A stretch of DNA of 64,000 nt from Saccoglossus kowalevskii (GCF_000003605.2 NW_003150839.1:57888-121887), one strand, 5' to 3'. Positions 11,855-24,657 are shown, counted from the first letter of the stretch. Notes: generated by a model from the sequence alone, not told the origin. Numbers and translations: made by a program.

Positions 11855-12362
11855 TAGTTGGACTCTTCAACATTCGTACGAAATTAAAATGAGTCACATT
11901 AATATGCTTGTATTGAGTGGTTTCAGTGGTTTTCAGACCGCAATTAACTGTTGGAGTTGCCTCAATGAAAGTGAGAAATTGAGTTGAGTCAAAAAATTCG
12001 CTTGTCTTGATTGGTTTCAGTAACTCACTCATCGCCCATAAACATACAACATTGACTGGTTTGTTCATCCAAGATGGGAAATTAGCTGTAGGAGTTGCCC
12101 TTATGAAATTCGAACTCATGGCCCCGCTATAACCACAGAGCTACGGAGGCGGCTTGTAGCCTAGAAGATACCGTGTAGGAGTTGCCCCTAAAAAATTCGA
12201 AGTAATGGCTTCTGTCTTAACCACAGAGCTAAGGAGGCGGCTTGCATTGCAAATTGAGTCATATCAATGCGCCTGTCTCGATAAGTTTGAGTTACACACT
12301 CATTACACATAAACATGCAACATTGACTGGTATGTCAAACATTAAAAATTCTCTCTAGTGGA

Positions 12363-12435
12363 AGCCCCCTCTGAGATTCGAACTCATGACCCCTGGTTTA
12401 CAAGACCAGTGCTCTAACCACTGAGCTAAGGAGGC
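12363..12435 (-). tRNA. trnT-UGU: tRNA-Thr(UGU) copy 22
   Basis: T65 is G, giving an A49-G65 mismatch at the base of the T stem. Confidence 0.78.
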
Positions 12436-12944
12436 TAGTTGGACTCTTCAACATTCGTACGAAATTAAAATGGGTCACATTAATATGCTTGTATTGAGTG
12501 GTTTCAGTGGTTTTCAGACCGCAATTAACTGTAGGAGTTGCCTCAATGAAAGTGAGAAATTGAGTTGAGTCAAAAAATTCGCTTGTCTTGATTGGTTTCA
12601 GTAACTCACTCATCGCCCATAAACATACAACATTGACTGGTTTGTTCATCGAAGATGGGAAATTAGCTGTAGGAGTTGCCCAAATGAAATTCGAACTCAT
12701 GGCCCCCGCTATAACCACAGATCTACGGAGGCGGCTTGTAGCCTTGAAGATACCGTGTAGGAGTTGCCCCTAAGAAATTCGAAGTAATGGCTTCTGTCTT
12801 AACCACAGAGCTAAGGAGGCAGCTTGCATTGCAAATTGAGTCATATCAATGCGCCTGTCTTGATAAGTTTGAGTTACACACTCATTACACATAAACATGC
12901 AACATTGACTGGTATGTCAAACATTAAAAATTCTCTCTAGTGGA

Positions 12945-13017
12945 AGCCCCCTATGAGATTCGAACTCACGACCCCTGGTTTACAAGACCAGTGCTCTAAC
13001 CACTGAGCTAAGGAGGC
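12945..13017 (-). tRNA. trnT-UGU: tRNA-Thr(UGU) copy 23
   Basis: A49 is G, leaving a G49-U65 wobble. Same as copy 75. Confidence 0.87.
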
Positions 13018-13526
13018 TAGTTGGACTCTTCAACATTCGTACGAAATTAAAATGAGTCACATTAATATGCTTGTATTGAGTGGTTTCAGTGGTTTTCAGA
13101 CCGCAATTAACTGTAGGAGTTGCCTCAATGAAAGTGAGAAATTGAGTTGAGTCAAAAAATTCGCTTGTCTTGATTGGTTTCAGTAACTCACTCATCGCCC
13201 ATAAACATATAACATTGACTGGTTTGTTCATCCAAGATGGGAAATTAGCTGTAGGAGTTGCCCTTATGAAATTCGAACTCATGGCCCCCGCTATAACCAC
13301 AGAGCTACGGAGGCGGCTTGTAGCCTTGAAGATACCGTGTAGGAGTTGCCCCTAAGAAATTCGAAGTAATGGCTTCTGTCTTAACCACAGAGCTAAGGAG
13401 GCGGCTTGCATTGCAAATTAAGTCATATCAATGCGCCTGTCTTGATAAGTTTGAGTTACACACTCATTACACATAAACATGCAACATTGACTGGTATGTC
13501 AAACATTAAAAATTCTCTCTAGTGGA

Positions 13527-13599
13527 AGCCCCCTATGAGATTCGAACTCATGACCCCTGGTTTACAAGACCAGTGCTCTAACCACTGAGCTAAGGAGGC
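13527..13599 (-). tRNA. trnT-UGU: tRNA-Thr(UGU) copy 24, consensus
   Basis: Consensus body. The 5' flank palindrome is altered to TTCATACGAA. Confidence 0.92.
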
Positions 13600-14108
13600 T
13601 AGTTGGACTCTTCGACATTCATACGAAATTAAAATGTGTCACATTAATATGCTTGTATTGAGTGGTTTCAGTGGTTTTCAGACCGCAGTTAACTGTAGGA
13701 GTTGCCTCAATGAAATTGAGAAATTGAGTTGAGTTAAAAAAAACGCTTGTCTTGATTGGTTTCAGTAACTCACTCATCGCCCATAAACATACAACATTGA
13801 CTGGTTTGTTCATCGAAGATGGGAAATTAGCTGTAGGAGTTGCCCAAATGAAATTCGAACTCATGGCCCCCGCTATAACCACAGAGCTACGGAGGCGGCT
13901 TGTAGCCTTGAAGATACCGTGTAGGAGTTGCCCCTAAGAAATTCGAAGTAATGGCTTCTGTCTTAACCACAGAGCTAAGGAGGCGGCTTGCATTGCAAAT
14001 TGAGTCATATCAATGCGCCTGTCTTGATAAGTTTGAGTTACACACTCATTACACATAAACATGCAACATTGACTGGTATGTCACACATTAAAAATTCTCT
14101 CTAGTGAA

Positions 14109-14163
14109 AGCCCCCTATGAGATTCGAACCAGACCAGTGCTCTAACCACTGAGCTAAGGAGGC
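14109..14163 (-). pseudogene. tRNA-Thr copy 25, 18-nt anticodon-arm deletion
   Basis: Third occurrence of the 55-nt deleted form, here with TGTCACACATTA in the spacer, as in copies 96 and 100. Confidence 0.9.
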
Positions 14164-14673
14164 TAGTTGGACTCTTCAACATTCGTACGAAATTAAAATG
14201 AGTCACATTAATATGCTTGTATTGAGTGGTTTCAGTGGTTTTCAGACCGCAATTAACTGTAGGAGTTGCCTCAATGAAAGTGAGAAATTGAGTTGAGTCA
14301 AAAAATTCGCTTGTCTTGATTGGTTTCAGTAACTCACTCATCGCCCATAAACATATAACATTGACTGGTTTGTTCATCCAAGATGGGAAATTAGCTGTAG
14401 GAGTTGCCCTTATGAAATTCGAACTCATGGCCCCCGCTATAACCACAGAGCTACGGAGGCGGCTTGTAGCCTTGAAGATACCGTGTTGGAGTTTGCCCCT
14501 AAGAAATTCGAAGTAATGGCTTCTGTCTGAACCACAGAGCTAAGGAGGCGGCTTGCATTGCAAATTAAGTCATATCAATGCGCCTGTCTTGATAAGTTTG
14601 AGTTACACACTCATTACACATAAACATGCAACATTGACTGGTATGTCAAACATTAAAAATTCGCTCTAGTGGA

Positions 14674-14746
14674 AGCCCCCTATGAGATTCGAACTCATGA
14701 CCCCTGGTTTACAAGACCAGTGCTCTAACCACTGAGCTAAGGAGGC
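14674..14746 (-). tRNA. trnT-UGU: tRNA-Thr(UGU) copy 26, consensus
   Basis: Consensus body. Its unit matches that of copy 91, 37,646 bp away. Confidence 0.92.
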
Positions 14747-15254
14747 TAGTTGGACTCTTCAACATTCGTACGAAATCAAAATGAGTCACATTAATATGCT
14801 TGTATTGAGTGGTTTCAGTGGTTTTCAATCTGCAATTAACTGTAGGAGTTGCCTCAATGAAAGTGATAATTTGAGTTGAGTCAAAAAAGTCGCTTGACTT
14901 GATTGGTTTCAGTAACTCACTCATCGCCCATAAACATACAACATTGACTGGTTTGTTCATCCAAGATGGGAAATTAGCTGTAGGAGTTGCCTTTATGAAA
15001 TTCGAACTCAAGGCCCCGCTATAACCACAGAGCTAAGGAGGCGGCTTGTAGCCTTAAAGATACCGTGTAGGAGTTGCCCCTAAGAAATTCGAAGTAATGG
15101 CTTCTGTCTTAACCACAGAGCTAAGGTGGCGGCTTGCATTGCAAATTGAGTCATATCAATGCGCCTGTCTTGAAAAGTTTGAGTTACACACTCATTACAC
15201 ATAAACATGCAACATTGACTGGTATGTCAAACATTAAAAATTCTCTCTTGTGGA

Positions 15255-15327
15255 AGCCCCCTATGAGATTCGAACTCATGACTCCTGGTTTACAAGACCA
15301 GTGCTCTAACCACTGAGCTAAGGAGGC
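15255..15327 (-). tRNA. trnT-UGU: tRNA-Thr(UGU) copy 27
   Basis: Only G45 to A in the variable loop, shared with copies 92 and 109. Confidence 0.88.
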
Positions 15328-15828
15328 TAGTTGGACTCTTCAACATTCGTACGAAATTAAAATGAGTCACATTAATATGCTTGTATTGAGTGGTTTCAGT
15401 GGTTTTCAGACCGCAATTAACTGTAGGAGTTGCCTCAATGAAAGTGAGAAATTGAGTTGAGTCAAAAAATTCGCTTGTCTTGATTGGTTTCAGTAACACA
15501 CTCATCGCCCATAAACATTGACTGGTTTGTTCATCCAAGATGGAAAATTAGCTGTAGGAGTTGCCCTTATGAAATTCGAACTCATGGCCCCGCTATAACC
15601 ACGGAGCTAAGGAGACGGCTTGTAGCCTTGAAGATACCGTGTAGGAGTTGCCCCTAAGAAATTCGAAGTAATGGCTTCTGTCTTAACCACAGAGCTAAGG
15701 AGGCGGCTTGCATTGCAAATTGAGTCATATCAATGCGCCTGTCTTGATAAGTTTGAGTTACACACTCATTACACATAAACATGCAACATTGACTGGTATG
15801 TCAAACATTAAAAATTCGCTCTAGTGGA

Positions 15829-15901
15829 AGGCCCCTATGAGATTCGAACTAATGACCCCTGATTTACAAGACCAGTGCTCTAACCACTGAGCTAAGGAGG
15901 C
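15829..15901 (-). tRNA. trnT-UGU: tRNA-Thr(UGU) copy 28, weakened
   Basis: C2-C71 acceptor mismatch, T51-C63 T-stem mismatch and a G30-U40 wobble. Marginal. Long-type 5' flank. Confidence 0.55.
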
Positions 15902-16423
15902 TAGTTGGACTCTTCAACATTCGTACGAAATTAAAATGAGTCACATTAATATAAGCTTATTAATACAAGCGTATAGAGTGGATTCAGTGGTTTTCAGACT
16001 GCAATTAACTGTAGGAGTTGCCTCAATGAAAGTGAGAAATTGAGTTGAGTAAAAAAATTCGTTTGTCTTGATTGGTTTCAGTAACTCACTCATCGCCCAT
16101 AAACATACAACATTGGCTGGTTTGTTCATCCAAGATGGGAAATTAGCTGTAGGAGTTGCCCTTATGAAATTCGAACTAATGGCCCCGCTATAACCACGGA
16201 GCTAAGGAGGCGGCTTGCAGCCTTGAAGATACCGTGTAGGAGTTGCCCCTAAGAAATTCGAAGTAATGGCTTCTGTCTTAACCACAGAGCTAATGAGGCG
16301 GCTTGCATTGCAAATTGAGTCATATCAATGCGCCTGTCTTGATAAGTTTGAGTTACACACTCATTACACATAAACATGCAACATTGACTGGTATGTCAAA
16401 CATTAAAAATTCTCTCTAGTGGA

Positions 16424-16496
16424 AGCCTCCTATGAGATTCGAACTCATGACCCCTGGTTTACAAGACCAGTGCTCTAACCACTGAGCTAACGAGGC
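16424..16496 (-). tRNA. trnT-UGU: tRNA-Thr(UGU) copy 29
   Basis: U4-A69 pair but G6-G67 clash, as in copy 6. Confidence 0.7.
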
Positions 16497-17004
16497 TAGT
16501 TGGACTCTTCAACATTCGTACGAAATTAAAATGAGTCACATTAATATGCTTGTATTGAGTGGTTTCAGTGGTTTTCAGACCGCAATTAACTGTAGGAGTT
16601 GCCTCAATGAAAGTGAGAAATTGAGTTGAGTCAAAAAATTCGCTTGTCTTGATTGGTTTCAGTAACTCACTCATCGCCCATAAACATACAACATTGACTG
16701 GTTTGTTCATCCAAGATGGAAAATTAGCTGTAGGAGTTGCCCTTATGAAATTCGAACTCATGGCCCCGCTATAACCACGGAGCTAAGGAGGCAGCTTGTA
16801 GCCTTGAAGATACCGTGTAGGAGTTGCCCCTAAGAAATTCGAAGTAATGGCTTTTGTCTGAACCACAGAGCTAAGGAGGCGGCTTGCATTGCAAATTGAC
16901 TCATATCAATGCGCCTGTCTTGATAAGTTTGAGTTACACACTCATTACACATAAACATGCAACATTGACTGGTATGTCAAACATTAAAAATTCTCTCTAG
17001 TGGA

Positions 17005-17077
17005 AGCCCCCTATGAGATTCGAACTCATGACCCCTGGTTTACAAGACCAGTGCTCTAACCACTGAGCTAAGGAGGC
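17005..17077 (-). tRNA. trnT-UGU: tRNA-Thr(UGU) copy 30, consensus
   Basis: Consensus body. The upstream unit has the shortened R3. Confidence 0.93.
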
Positions 17078-17578
17078 TAGTTGGACTCTTCAACATTCGT
17101 ACGAAATTAAAATGAGTCACATTAATATGCTTGTATTGAGTGGTTTCAGTGGTTTTTAGACCGCAATTAACTGTAGGAGTTGCCCCAATGAAATTGAGTT
17201 GAGTCAAAAAATTCGCTTGTCTTGATTGGTTTCAGTAACTCATTCATCGCCCATAAACATACAACATTGACTGGTTTGTTCATCCAAGATGGGGAAATTA
17301 TCTGTAGTAGTTGCCCTTATGAAATTCGAACTCATGGCCCCACTATAACCACGGAGCTAAGGAGGCGGCTTGCAGCCTTCAAGCTACCGTGTAAGAGTTG
17401 CCCCTAAGAAATTTGAAGTAATGTCTTCTGTCTTAACCACAGAGCTAAGGAGGCGGCTTGCATTGCAAATTGACTCATATCAATGCGCCTGTCTTGATAA
17501 GTTTGAATTACTCACTCATTACACATAAACATGCAACATTGACTGGTATGTCAAACATTAGAAATTCTCTCTAGTGGA

Positions 17579-17651
17579 AGCTCCCTATGAGATTCGAACT
17601 CATGACCCCTGGTTTACAAGACCAGTGCTCTAACCACTGAGCTAAGGAGGC
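17579..17651 (-). tRNA. trnT-UGU: tRNA-Thr(UGU) copy 31
   Basis: C3-A70 acceptor mismatch. The terminator is interrupted (TTTCT). Confidence 0.65.
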
Positions 17652-18157
17652 TATTTGGACTCTAATATTCGTACGAAATTAAAATGAGTCACATTAATAT
17701 GCTTGTATTGAGTGGTTTCAGTGGTTTTCAGACCGCAATTAACTGTAGGAGTTGCCTCAATGAAAGTGAGAAATTGAGTTGAGTCAAAAAATTCGCTTGT
17801 CTTGATTGGTTTCAGTAACTCACTCATCGCCCATAAACATACAACATTGACTGGTTTGTTCATCCAAGATGGAAAATTAGCTGTAGGAGTTGCCCTTATG
17901 AAATTCGAACTCATGGCCCCGCTATAACCACGGAGCTAAGGAGGCAGCTTGTAGCCTTGAAGATACCGTGTAGGAGTTGCCCCTAAGAAATTCGAAGTAA
18001 TGGCTTTTGTCTGAACCACAGAGCTAAGGAGGCGGCTTGCATTGCAAATTGACTCATATCAATGCGCCTGTCTTGATAAGTTTGAGTTACACACTCATTA
18101 CACATAAACATGCAACATTGACTGGTATGTCAAACATTAAAAATTCTCTCTAGTGGA

Positions 18158-18230
18158 AGCCCCCTATGAGATTCGAACTCATGACCCCTGGTTTACAAGA
18201 CCAATGCTCTAACCACTGAGCTAAGGAGGC
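18158..18230 (-). tRNA. trnT-UGU: tRNA-Thr(UGU) copy 32
   Basis: C27 is T, leaving a U27-G43 wobble at the top of the anticodon stem. Confidence 0.87.
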
Positions 18231-18731
18231 TAGTTGGACTCTTCAACATTCGTACGAAATTAAAATGAGTCACATTAATATGCTTGTATTGAGTGGTTTC
18301 AGTAGTTTTTAGACCGCAATTAACTTTAGGAGTTGCCCCAATGAAATTGAGTTGAGTCAAAAAATTCGCTTGTCTTGATTGGTTTCAGTAACTCATTCAT
18401 CGCCCATAAACATACAACATTAACTGGTTTGTTCATCCAAGATGGGGAAATTATCTGTAGTAGTTGCCCTTATGAAATTCGAACTCATGGCCCCACTATA
18501 ACCACGGAGCTAAGGAGGCGGCTTGCAGCCTTGAAGCTACCGTGTAAGAGTTGCCCCTAAGAAATTCGAAGTAATGTCTTCTGTCTTAACCACAGAGCTA
18601 AGGAGGCGGCTTGCATTGCAAATTGACTCATATCAATGCGCCTGTCTTGATAAGTTTGAGTTACTCACTCATTACACATAAACATGCAACATTGACTGGT
18701 ATGTCAAACATTAAAAATTCTCTCTAGTGGA

Positions 18732-18804
18732 AGCCCCCTATGAGATTCGAACTCATGACCCCTGGTTTACAAGACCAGTGCTCTAACCACTGAGCTAAGG
18801 AGGC
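18732..18804 (-). tRNA. trnT-UGU: tRNA-Thr(UGU) copy 33, consensus
   Basis: Consensus body and T5 terminator. Confidence 0.93.
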
Positions 18805-19312
18805 TAGTTGGACTCTTCAACATTCGTACGAAATTAAAATGAGTCACATTAATATGCTTGTATTGAGTGGTTTCAGTGGTTTTTAGACCGCAATTAACTG
18901 TAGGAGTTGCCTCAATGAAAGTGAGAAATTGAGTTGAGTCAAAAAATTCGCTTGTCTTGATTGGTTTCAGTAACTCACTCATCGCCCATAAACATACAAC
19001 ATAGACTGGTTTGTTCATCCAAGATGGAAAATTAGCTGTAGGAGTTGCCCTTCTGAAATTCGAACTCATGGCCCCGCTATAAGCACGGAGCTAAGGAGGC
19101 AGCTTGTAGCCTTGAAGATACCGTGTAGGAGTTGCCCCTAAGAAATTCGAAGTAATGGCTTCTGTCTTAACCATAGAGCTAAAGAGGCGGCTTGCATTGC
19201 AAATTGACTCATATCAATGCGCCTGTCTTGATAAGTTTGAATTACACACTCATTACACATAAACATGCAACATTGACTGGTATGTCAAACATTAAAAATT
19301 CTCTCTAGTGGA

Positions 19313-19385
19313 AGCCCCCTATGAGATTCGAACTCATGACCCCTGGTTTACAAGACCAGTGCTCTAACCACTGAGCTAAGGAGGC
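19313..19385 (-). tRNA. trnT-UGU: tRNA-Thr(UGU) copy 34, consensus
   Basis: Consensus body. The unit to its right has the shortened R3 and a duplicated R2. Confidence 0.93.
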
Positions 19386-19706
19386 TAGTTGGACTCTTCA
19401 ACATTCGTACGAAATTAAAATGAGTCACATTAATATGCTTGTATTGAGTGGTTTCAATGGTTTTTAGACCGCAATTAACTGTAGGAGTTGCCCCAATGAA
19501 ATTGAGTTGAGTCAAAAAATTCGCTTGTCTTGAATGGTTTCAGTAACTCACTCATCGCCCATAAACATACAACATTGACTGGTTTGTTCATCCAAGATGG
19601 GAAATTAGCTGTAGGATTTGCGCTTATGAAATTCGAACTCATGGCCCCGCTATAACCACGGAGCTAAGGAGGCGGCTTGTAGCCTTGAAGATACCGTGTA
19701 GGAGTT

Positions 19707-19861
19707 GCCCCTGAGAAATTCGAAGTAATGGCTTCTGTCTTAACCACAGAGCTAAGGAGGCGGCTTGCATTGCAAATTGTAGCCTTGAAGATACCGTGTA
19801 GGAGTTGCCCCTAAGAAATTCGAAGTAATGGCTTCTGTCTTAACTACAGAGCTAAGGAGGC
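19707..19861 (-). repeat. 100-bp tandem duplication of R2
   Basis: R2 is present twice, at 19707-19761 and 19807-19861, making the unit between copies 34 and 35 673 bp long. The first copy reads CCCCTGAGAAATTC in place of CCCCTAAGAAATTC. Confidence 0.8.
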
Positions 19862-19985
19862 GGCTTGCATTGCAAATTGAGTCATATCAATGCGCCTGTC
19901 TTGATAAGTTTGAGTTACACACTCATTACACATAAACATGCAACATTGACTGGTATGTCAAACATTAAAAATTCTCTCTAGTGGA

Positions 19986-20058
19986 AGCCCCCTATGAGAT
20001 TCGAACTCATGACCCGTGGTTTACAAGACCAGTGCCCTAACCACTGAGCTAAGGAGGC
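19986..20058 (-). tRNA. trnT-UGU: tRNA-Thr(UGU) copy 35
   Basis: C27-C43 mismatch plus a U12-G23 wobble in the D stem. Same as copy 67. Confidence 0.7.
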
Positions 20059-20565
20059 TAGTTGGACCCTTCAACATTCGTACGAAATAAAAATGAGTCA
20101 CATTAATATGCTTGTATTGAGTGGTTTCAGTGGTTTTCAGACCGCAATTAACTGTAGGAGTTGCCTCAATGAAAGTGAGAAATTGAGTTGAGTAAAAAAA
20201 TTCGCTTGTCTTGATTGGTTTCAGTAACTCACTCATCGCCCATAAACATACAAAATTGACTGGTTTGTTCATCCAAGATGGGAAATTAGCTGTAGGAGTT
20301 ACCCTTATGAAATTCCAACTCATGGCCCCGCTATAACCACGGAGCTAAGGAGGCGGCTTGTAGCCTTGAAGATACCGTGTAGGAGTTGCCCCTAAGAAAT
20401 TCGAAGAAATGGCTTCTGTCTTAACCACAGAGCTAAGAGGCGGCTTGCATTGCAAATTTACTCATATCAATGCGCCTGTCTTGATAAGTTTGAGTTACAC
20501 ACTCATTACACATAAATATGCAACATTGACCGGTATGTCAAACATTAAAAATTCTCTCTAGTGGA

Positions 20566-20638
20566 AGCCCCCTTTGAGATTCGAACTCATGACCCCTGGT
20601 TTACAAGACCAGTGCTCTAACCACTGAGCTAAGGAGGC
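20566..20638 (-). tRNA. trnT-UGU: tRNA-Thr(UGU) copy 36
   Basis: A49-A65 mismatch at the base of the T stem. Confidence 0.78.
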
Positions 20639-21146
20639 TAGTTGGACTCTTCAACATTCGTACGAAATTAAAATGAGTCACATTAATATGCTTGTATTGA
20701 GTGGTTTCAGTGCTTTTCAGTCCGCAATTAACTGTAGGAGTTGCCTCAATGAAAGTGAGAAATTGATTTGAGTCAAAAAATTCGCTTGTCTTGATTGGTT
20801 TCAGTAACTCACTCATCGCCCATAAACATACAACATTGACTGGTTTGTTCATCCAAGATGGGAAATTAGCTGTCGGAGTTGCCCTTATGAAATTCAAACT
20901 CATGGCCCCACTATAACCACGGAGCTACGGAGGCGGCTTGTAGCCTTGAAGACACCGAGTAGGAGTTGCGCCTAAGAAATTCGAAGTAATGGCTTCTGTC
21001 TTAACCAAGGAGCTAAGGAGGCGGCTTGCATTGCAAATTGACTCATATCAATGCGCCTGTCTTGATAAGTTTGAGTTACACACTCATTACACATAAACAT
21101 GCAACATTGACTGGTATGTCAAACATTAAAAATTCTCTCTAGTGGA

Positions 21147-21219
21147 AGACCCCTATGAAATTCGAACTCATGACCCCTGGTTTACAAGACCAGTGCTCTA
21201 ACCACTGAGCTAAGGAGGC
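21147..21219 (-). tRNA. trnT-UGU: tRNA-Thr(UGU) copy 37
   Basis: C2-U71 acceptor mismatch and a G53-U61 wobble next to the T loop, which also alters the B box. Confidence 0.65.
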
Positions 21220-21726
21220 TAGTTGGACCCTTCAACATTCGTACGAAATAAAAATGAGTCACATTAATATGCTTGTATTGAGTGGTTTGAGTGGTTTTCA
21301 GACCGCAATTAACTGTAGGAGTTGCCTCAATGAAAGTGAGAAATTGAGTTGAGTAAAAAAATTCGCTTGTCTTGATTGGTTTCAGTAACTCACTCATCGC
21401 CCATAAACATACAAAATTGACTGGTTTGTTCATCCAAGATGGGAAATTAGCTGTAGGAGTTACCCTTATGAAATTCCAACTCATGGCCCCGCTATAACCA
21501 CGGAGCTAAGGAGGCGGCTTGTAGCCTTGAAGATACCGTGTAGGAGTTGCCCCTAAGAAATTCGAAGAAATGGCTTCTGTCTTAACCACAGAGCTAAGAG
21601 GCGGCTTGCATTGCAAATTTACTCATATCAATGCGCCTGTCTTGATAAGTTTGAGTTACACACTCATTACACATAAATATGCAACATTGACCGGTATGTC
21701 AAACATTAAAAATTCTCTCTAGTGGA

Positions 21727-21799
21727 AGCCCCCTTTGAGATTCGAACTCATGACCCCTGGTTTACAAGACCAGTGCTCTAACCACTGAGCTAAGGAGGC
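21727..21799 (-). tRNA. trnT-UGU: tRNA-Thr(UGU) copy 38
   Basis: A49-A65 mismatch as in copy 36. Long-type 5' flank. Confidence 0.78.
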
Positions 21800-22319
21800 T
21801 AGTTGGACTCTTCAACATTCGTACGAAATTAAAATGAGTCACATTAATATAAGCATATTAATACAAGCGTATTGAGTGGATTCAGTGGTTTTCAGACCGC
21901 AATTAACTGTAGGAGTTGCCTCAATGAAAGTGAGAAATTGAGTTGAGTCAAAAAATTCGCTTGTCTTGATTGGTTTCAGTAACGCACTCATCGCCCATAA
22001 ACATACAACATTGACTGGTTTGTTCATCCAAGATGGAAAATTAGCTGCAGGAGTTGCCCTTATGAAATTCGAACAAATGGCCCCGCTTAACCACGGAGCT
22101 AAGGAGGCGGCTTGCAGCCTTGAAGATACCGTGCAGGAGTTGCCCCTAAGAAATTCGAAGTAATGGCTTCTGTTTTAACCACAGAGCTAAGGAGGCGGCT
22201 TGAATGCAAATTGAGTCATATCAATGCGCCTGTCTTGATAAGTTTCAGTTACACACTCATTACACATAAACATGCAACATTGACTGGTATGTCAAACATT
22301 AAAAATTCTCTCTAGTGGC

Positions 22320-22392
22320 AGCCCCCTATGAGATTCGAACTCATGACCCCTGGTTTACAAGGCCAGTGCTCTAACCACTGAGCTAAGGAGGC
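22320..22392 (-). tRNA. trnT-UGU: tRNA-Thr(UGU) copy 39
   Basis: T31 is C, giving a C31-A39 mismatch beside the anticodon loop. Confidence 0.72.
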
Positions 22393-22900
22393 TAGTTGGA
22401 CTCTTCAACATTCGTACGAAATTAAAATGAGTCACATTAATATGTTTGTATTAAGTGGTTTTAGTGGTTTTCAGACCGCAATTAACTGTAGGAGTTGCCT
22501 CAAGGAAAGTGAGAAATTGAGTTGAGTCAAACAATTCGCTTGTCTTGATTGGTTTCAGTAGCTCACTCATCGCCCATAAACATACTACATTGACTGGTTT
22601 GTTGATCCAAGATGGAAAATTAGCTGTAGCAGTTGCCCTTATGAAATTCGAACTCATGGCCCCGTTATAACCACGGAGCTAAGGAGGCGGCTTGTAGCCT
22701 TGAAGATACCGTGTATGAGTTGCCCCTAAGAAATTCGAAGTAATGGCTTCTGTCTTAACCACAGAGCTAAGGAGGCGGCTTGCATTGCAAATTGAGTCAT
22801 ATCAATGCGCCTGTCTTGATAAGTTTGAGTTACACACTCATTACACATAAACATGCAACATTGACTGGTATGTCAAACATTAAAAATTCTCTCTAGTGGC

Positions 22901-22973
22901 AGCCCCCTATGAGATTCGAACTCATGACCCCAGGTTTACAAGACCAGTGCTCTAACCACTGAGCTAAGGAGGC
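22901..22973 (-). tRNA. trnT-UGU: tRNA-Thr(UGU) copy 40
   Basis: T28-T42 mismatch as in copy 3, but with an intact T5 terminator. Confidence 0.75.
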
Positions 22974-23482
22974 TAGTTGGATTCTTCAAAATTCGTACGA
23001 AATTAAAATGAGTCACATTAATATGCTTGTATTGAGTGGTTTCAGTGGTTTTCAGACTGCAATTAACTGTAGGAATTGCCTCAATGAAAGTGAGAAATTA
23101 AGTTGAGTCAAAAAATTAGCTTGTCTTGATTGGTTTCAGTAACTCACTCATCGCCCATAAACATACAACATTGACTGGTTTGTTCATCCAAGATGGGAAA
23201 TTAGCTGTAGGAGTTGCCCTTATGAAATTCGAACTCATGGCCCCGCTATAACCACAGAGCTAAGGAGGCGGCTTGTAGCCTTGAAGATACCGTGTAGGAG
23301 TTGCCCCTATGAAATTCGAAGTAATGGCTTCTGTCTTAACCACAGAGCTAAGGAGGCGGCTTGCATTGCAAATTGAGTCATATCAATGCGCCTGTCTTGA
23401 TAAGCTTGAGTTACACACTCATTACACATAAACATGCAACATTGACTGGTATGTCAAACATTAAAAAATTCTCTCTTGTGGA

Positions 23483-23554
23483 AGACCCCTATGAGATTCG
23501 AACTCATGACCCCTGGTTTACAGACCAGTGCTCGAACCACTGAGCTAAGGAGGC
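23483..23554 (-). pseudogene. tRNA-Thr copy 41, one base lost from anticodon loop
   Basis: The anticodon loop has only six bases (CTGTAA), so U33 or U34 is missing. Also C2-U71 and A21 to C. Confidence 0.75.
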
Positions 23555-24062
23555 TAGTTGGACTCTTCAACATTCGTACGAAATTAAAATGAGTCACATT
23601 AATATGCTTGTATTGAGTGGTTTCAGTGGTTTTCAGACCGCAATTAACTGTAGGAGTTGCCTCAATGAAAGTGAGAAATTGAGTTGAGTAAAACAATTCG
23701 CTTGTCTTGATTGGTTTCAGTAACTCACTCATCGCCCATAAACATACAACATTGACTGGTTTGTTCATCCAAGATGGAAAATTAGCTGTAGGAGTTGCCC
23801 TTATGAAATTCGAACTCATGGCCCCGCTATAACCACGGAGCTAAGGAGACGGCTTGTAGCCTTGAAGATACCGTGTAGGAGTTGCCCCTAAGAAATTCGA
23901 AGTAATGGCTTCTGTCTTAACCACAGAGCTAAGGAGGCGGCTTGCATTGCAAATTGAGTCATATCAATGCGCCTGTCTTGATAAGTTTGAGTTACACACT
24001 CATTACACATAAACATGCAACATTGACTGGTATGTCAAACATTAAAAATTCTTTCTGGTGGA

Positions 24063-24135
24063 AGCCCCCTACGAGATTCGAACTCATGACCCCTGGTTTA
24101 CAAGACCAGTGCTCTAACCACTGAGCTAAGGATGC
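24063..24135 (-). tRNA. trnT-UGU: tRNA-Thr(UGU) copy 42
   Basis: A3-G70 acceptor mismatch and a U50-G64 wobble. Same as copies 62 and 72, all with the long-type flank. Confidence 0.7.
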
Positions 24136-24657
24136 TGGTTGGACTCTTCAACATTCGTACGAAATTAAAATGAGTGATATTAATATAAGCATATTAATAC
24201 AAGCGTATTGAGTGGATTCAGTGGTTTTCAGGCCGCAATTAACTGTAGGAGTTGCCTCAATGAAAGTGAGAAATTGAGTTGAGTCAAAAAATTCGCTTGT
24301 CTTGATTGGTTTCAGTATCTCACTCATCGCCCATAAACATACATCATTGACTGGTTTGTTCATCCAAGATGGAAAATTAGCTGTAGGAGTTGCCCTTATG
24401 AAATTCGAACTAATGGCCCCACTATAACCACGGAGCTAAGGAGGCGGCTTGCAGCCTTGAAGATACCGTGTCGGAGTTGCCCCTAAGAAATTCGAAGTAA
24501 TGGCTTCTGTCTTAACCACTGAGCTAATGAGGCGGCTTGCATTGCAAATTGAGTCATATCAATGCGCATGTCTTGATAAGTTTGAGTTACACACTCATTA
24601 CACATAAACATGCAACATTGACTGGTATGTCAAACATTAAAAATTCTCTCTAGTGGA

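Larger units (their letters stand above)
17005..19312 (-). repeat. two-unit higher-order repeat, period 1153-1154 bp
   Basis: Copies 30-31 and 32-33 share the 8-bp R3 deletion, the GGGGAAATTATCTG segment before R1 and GTAAGAGTTGCC before R2. Confidence 0.65.
19986..22307 (-). repeat. two-unit higher-order repeat, period 1161 bp
   Basis: Copies 35-36 and 37-38 share ACAAAATTGACTGG in S3, AAATTCCAACTCAT in R1, ATTTACTCAT at the S1 start and the A65 T-stem mismatch of copies 36 and 38. Confidence 0.7.
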
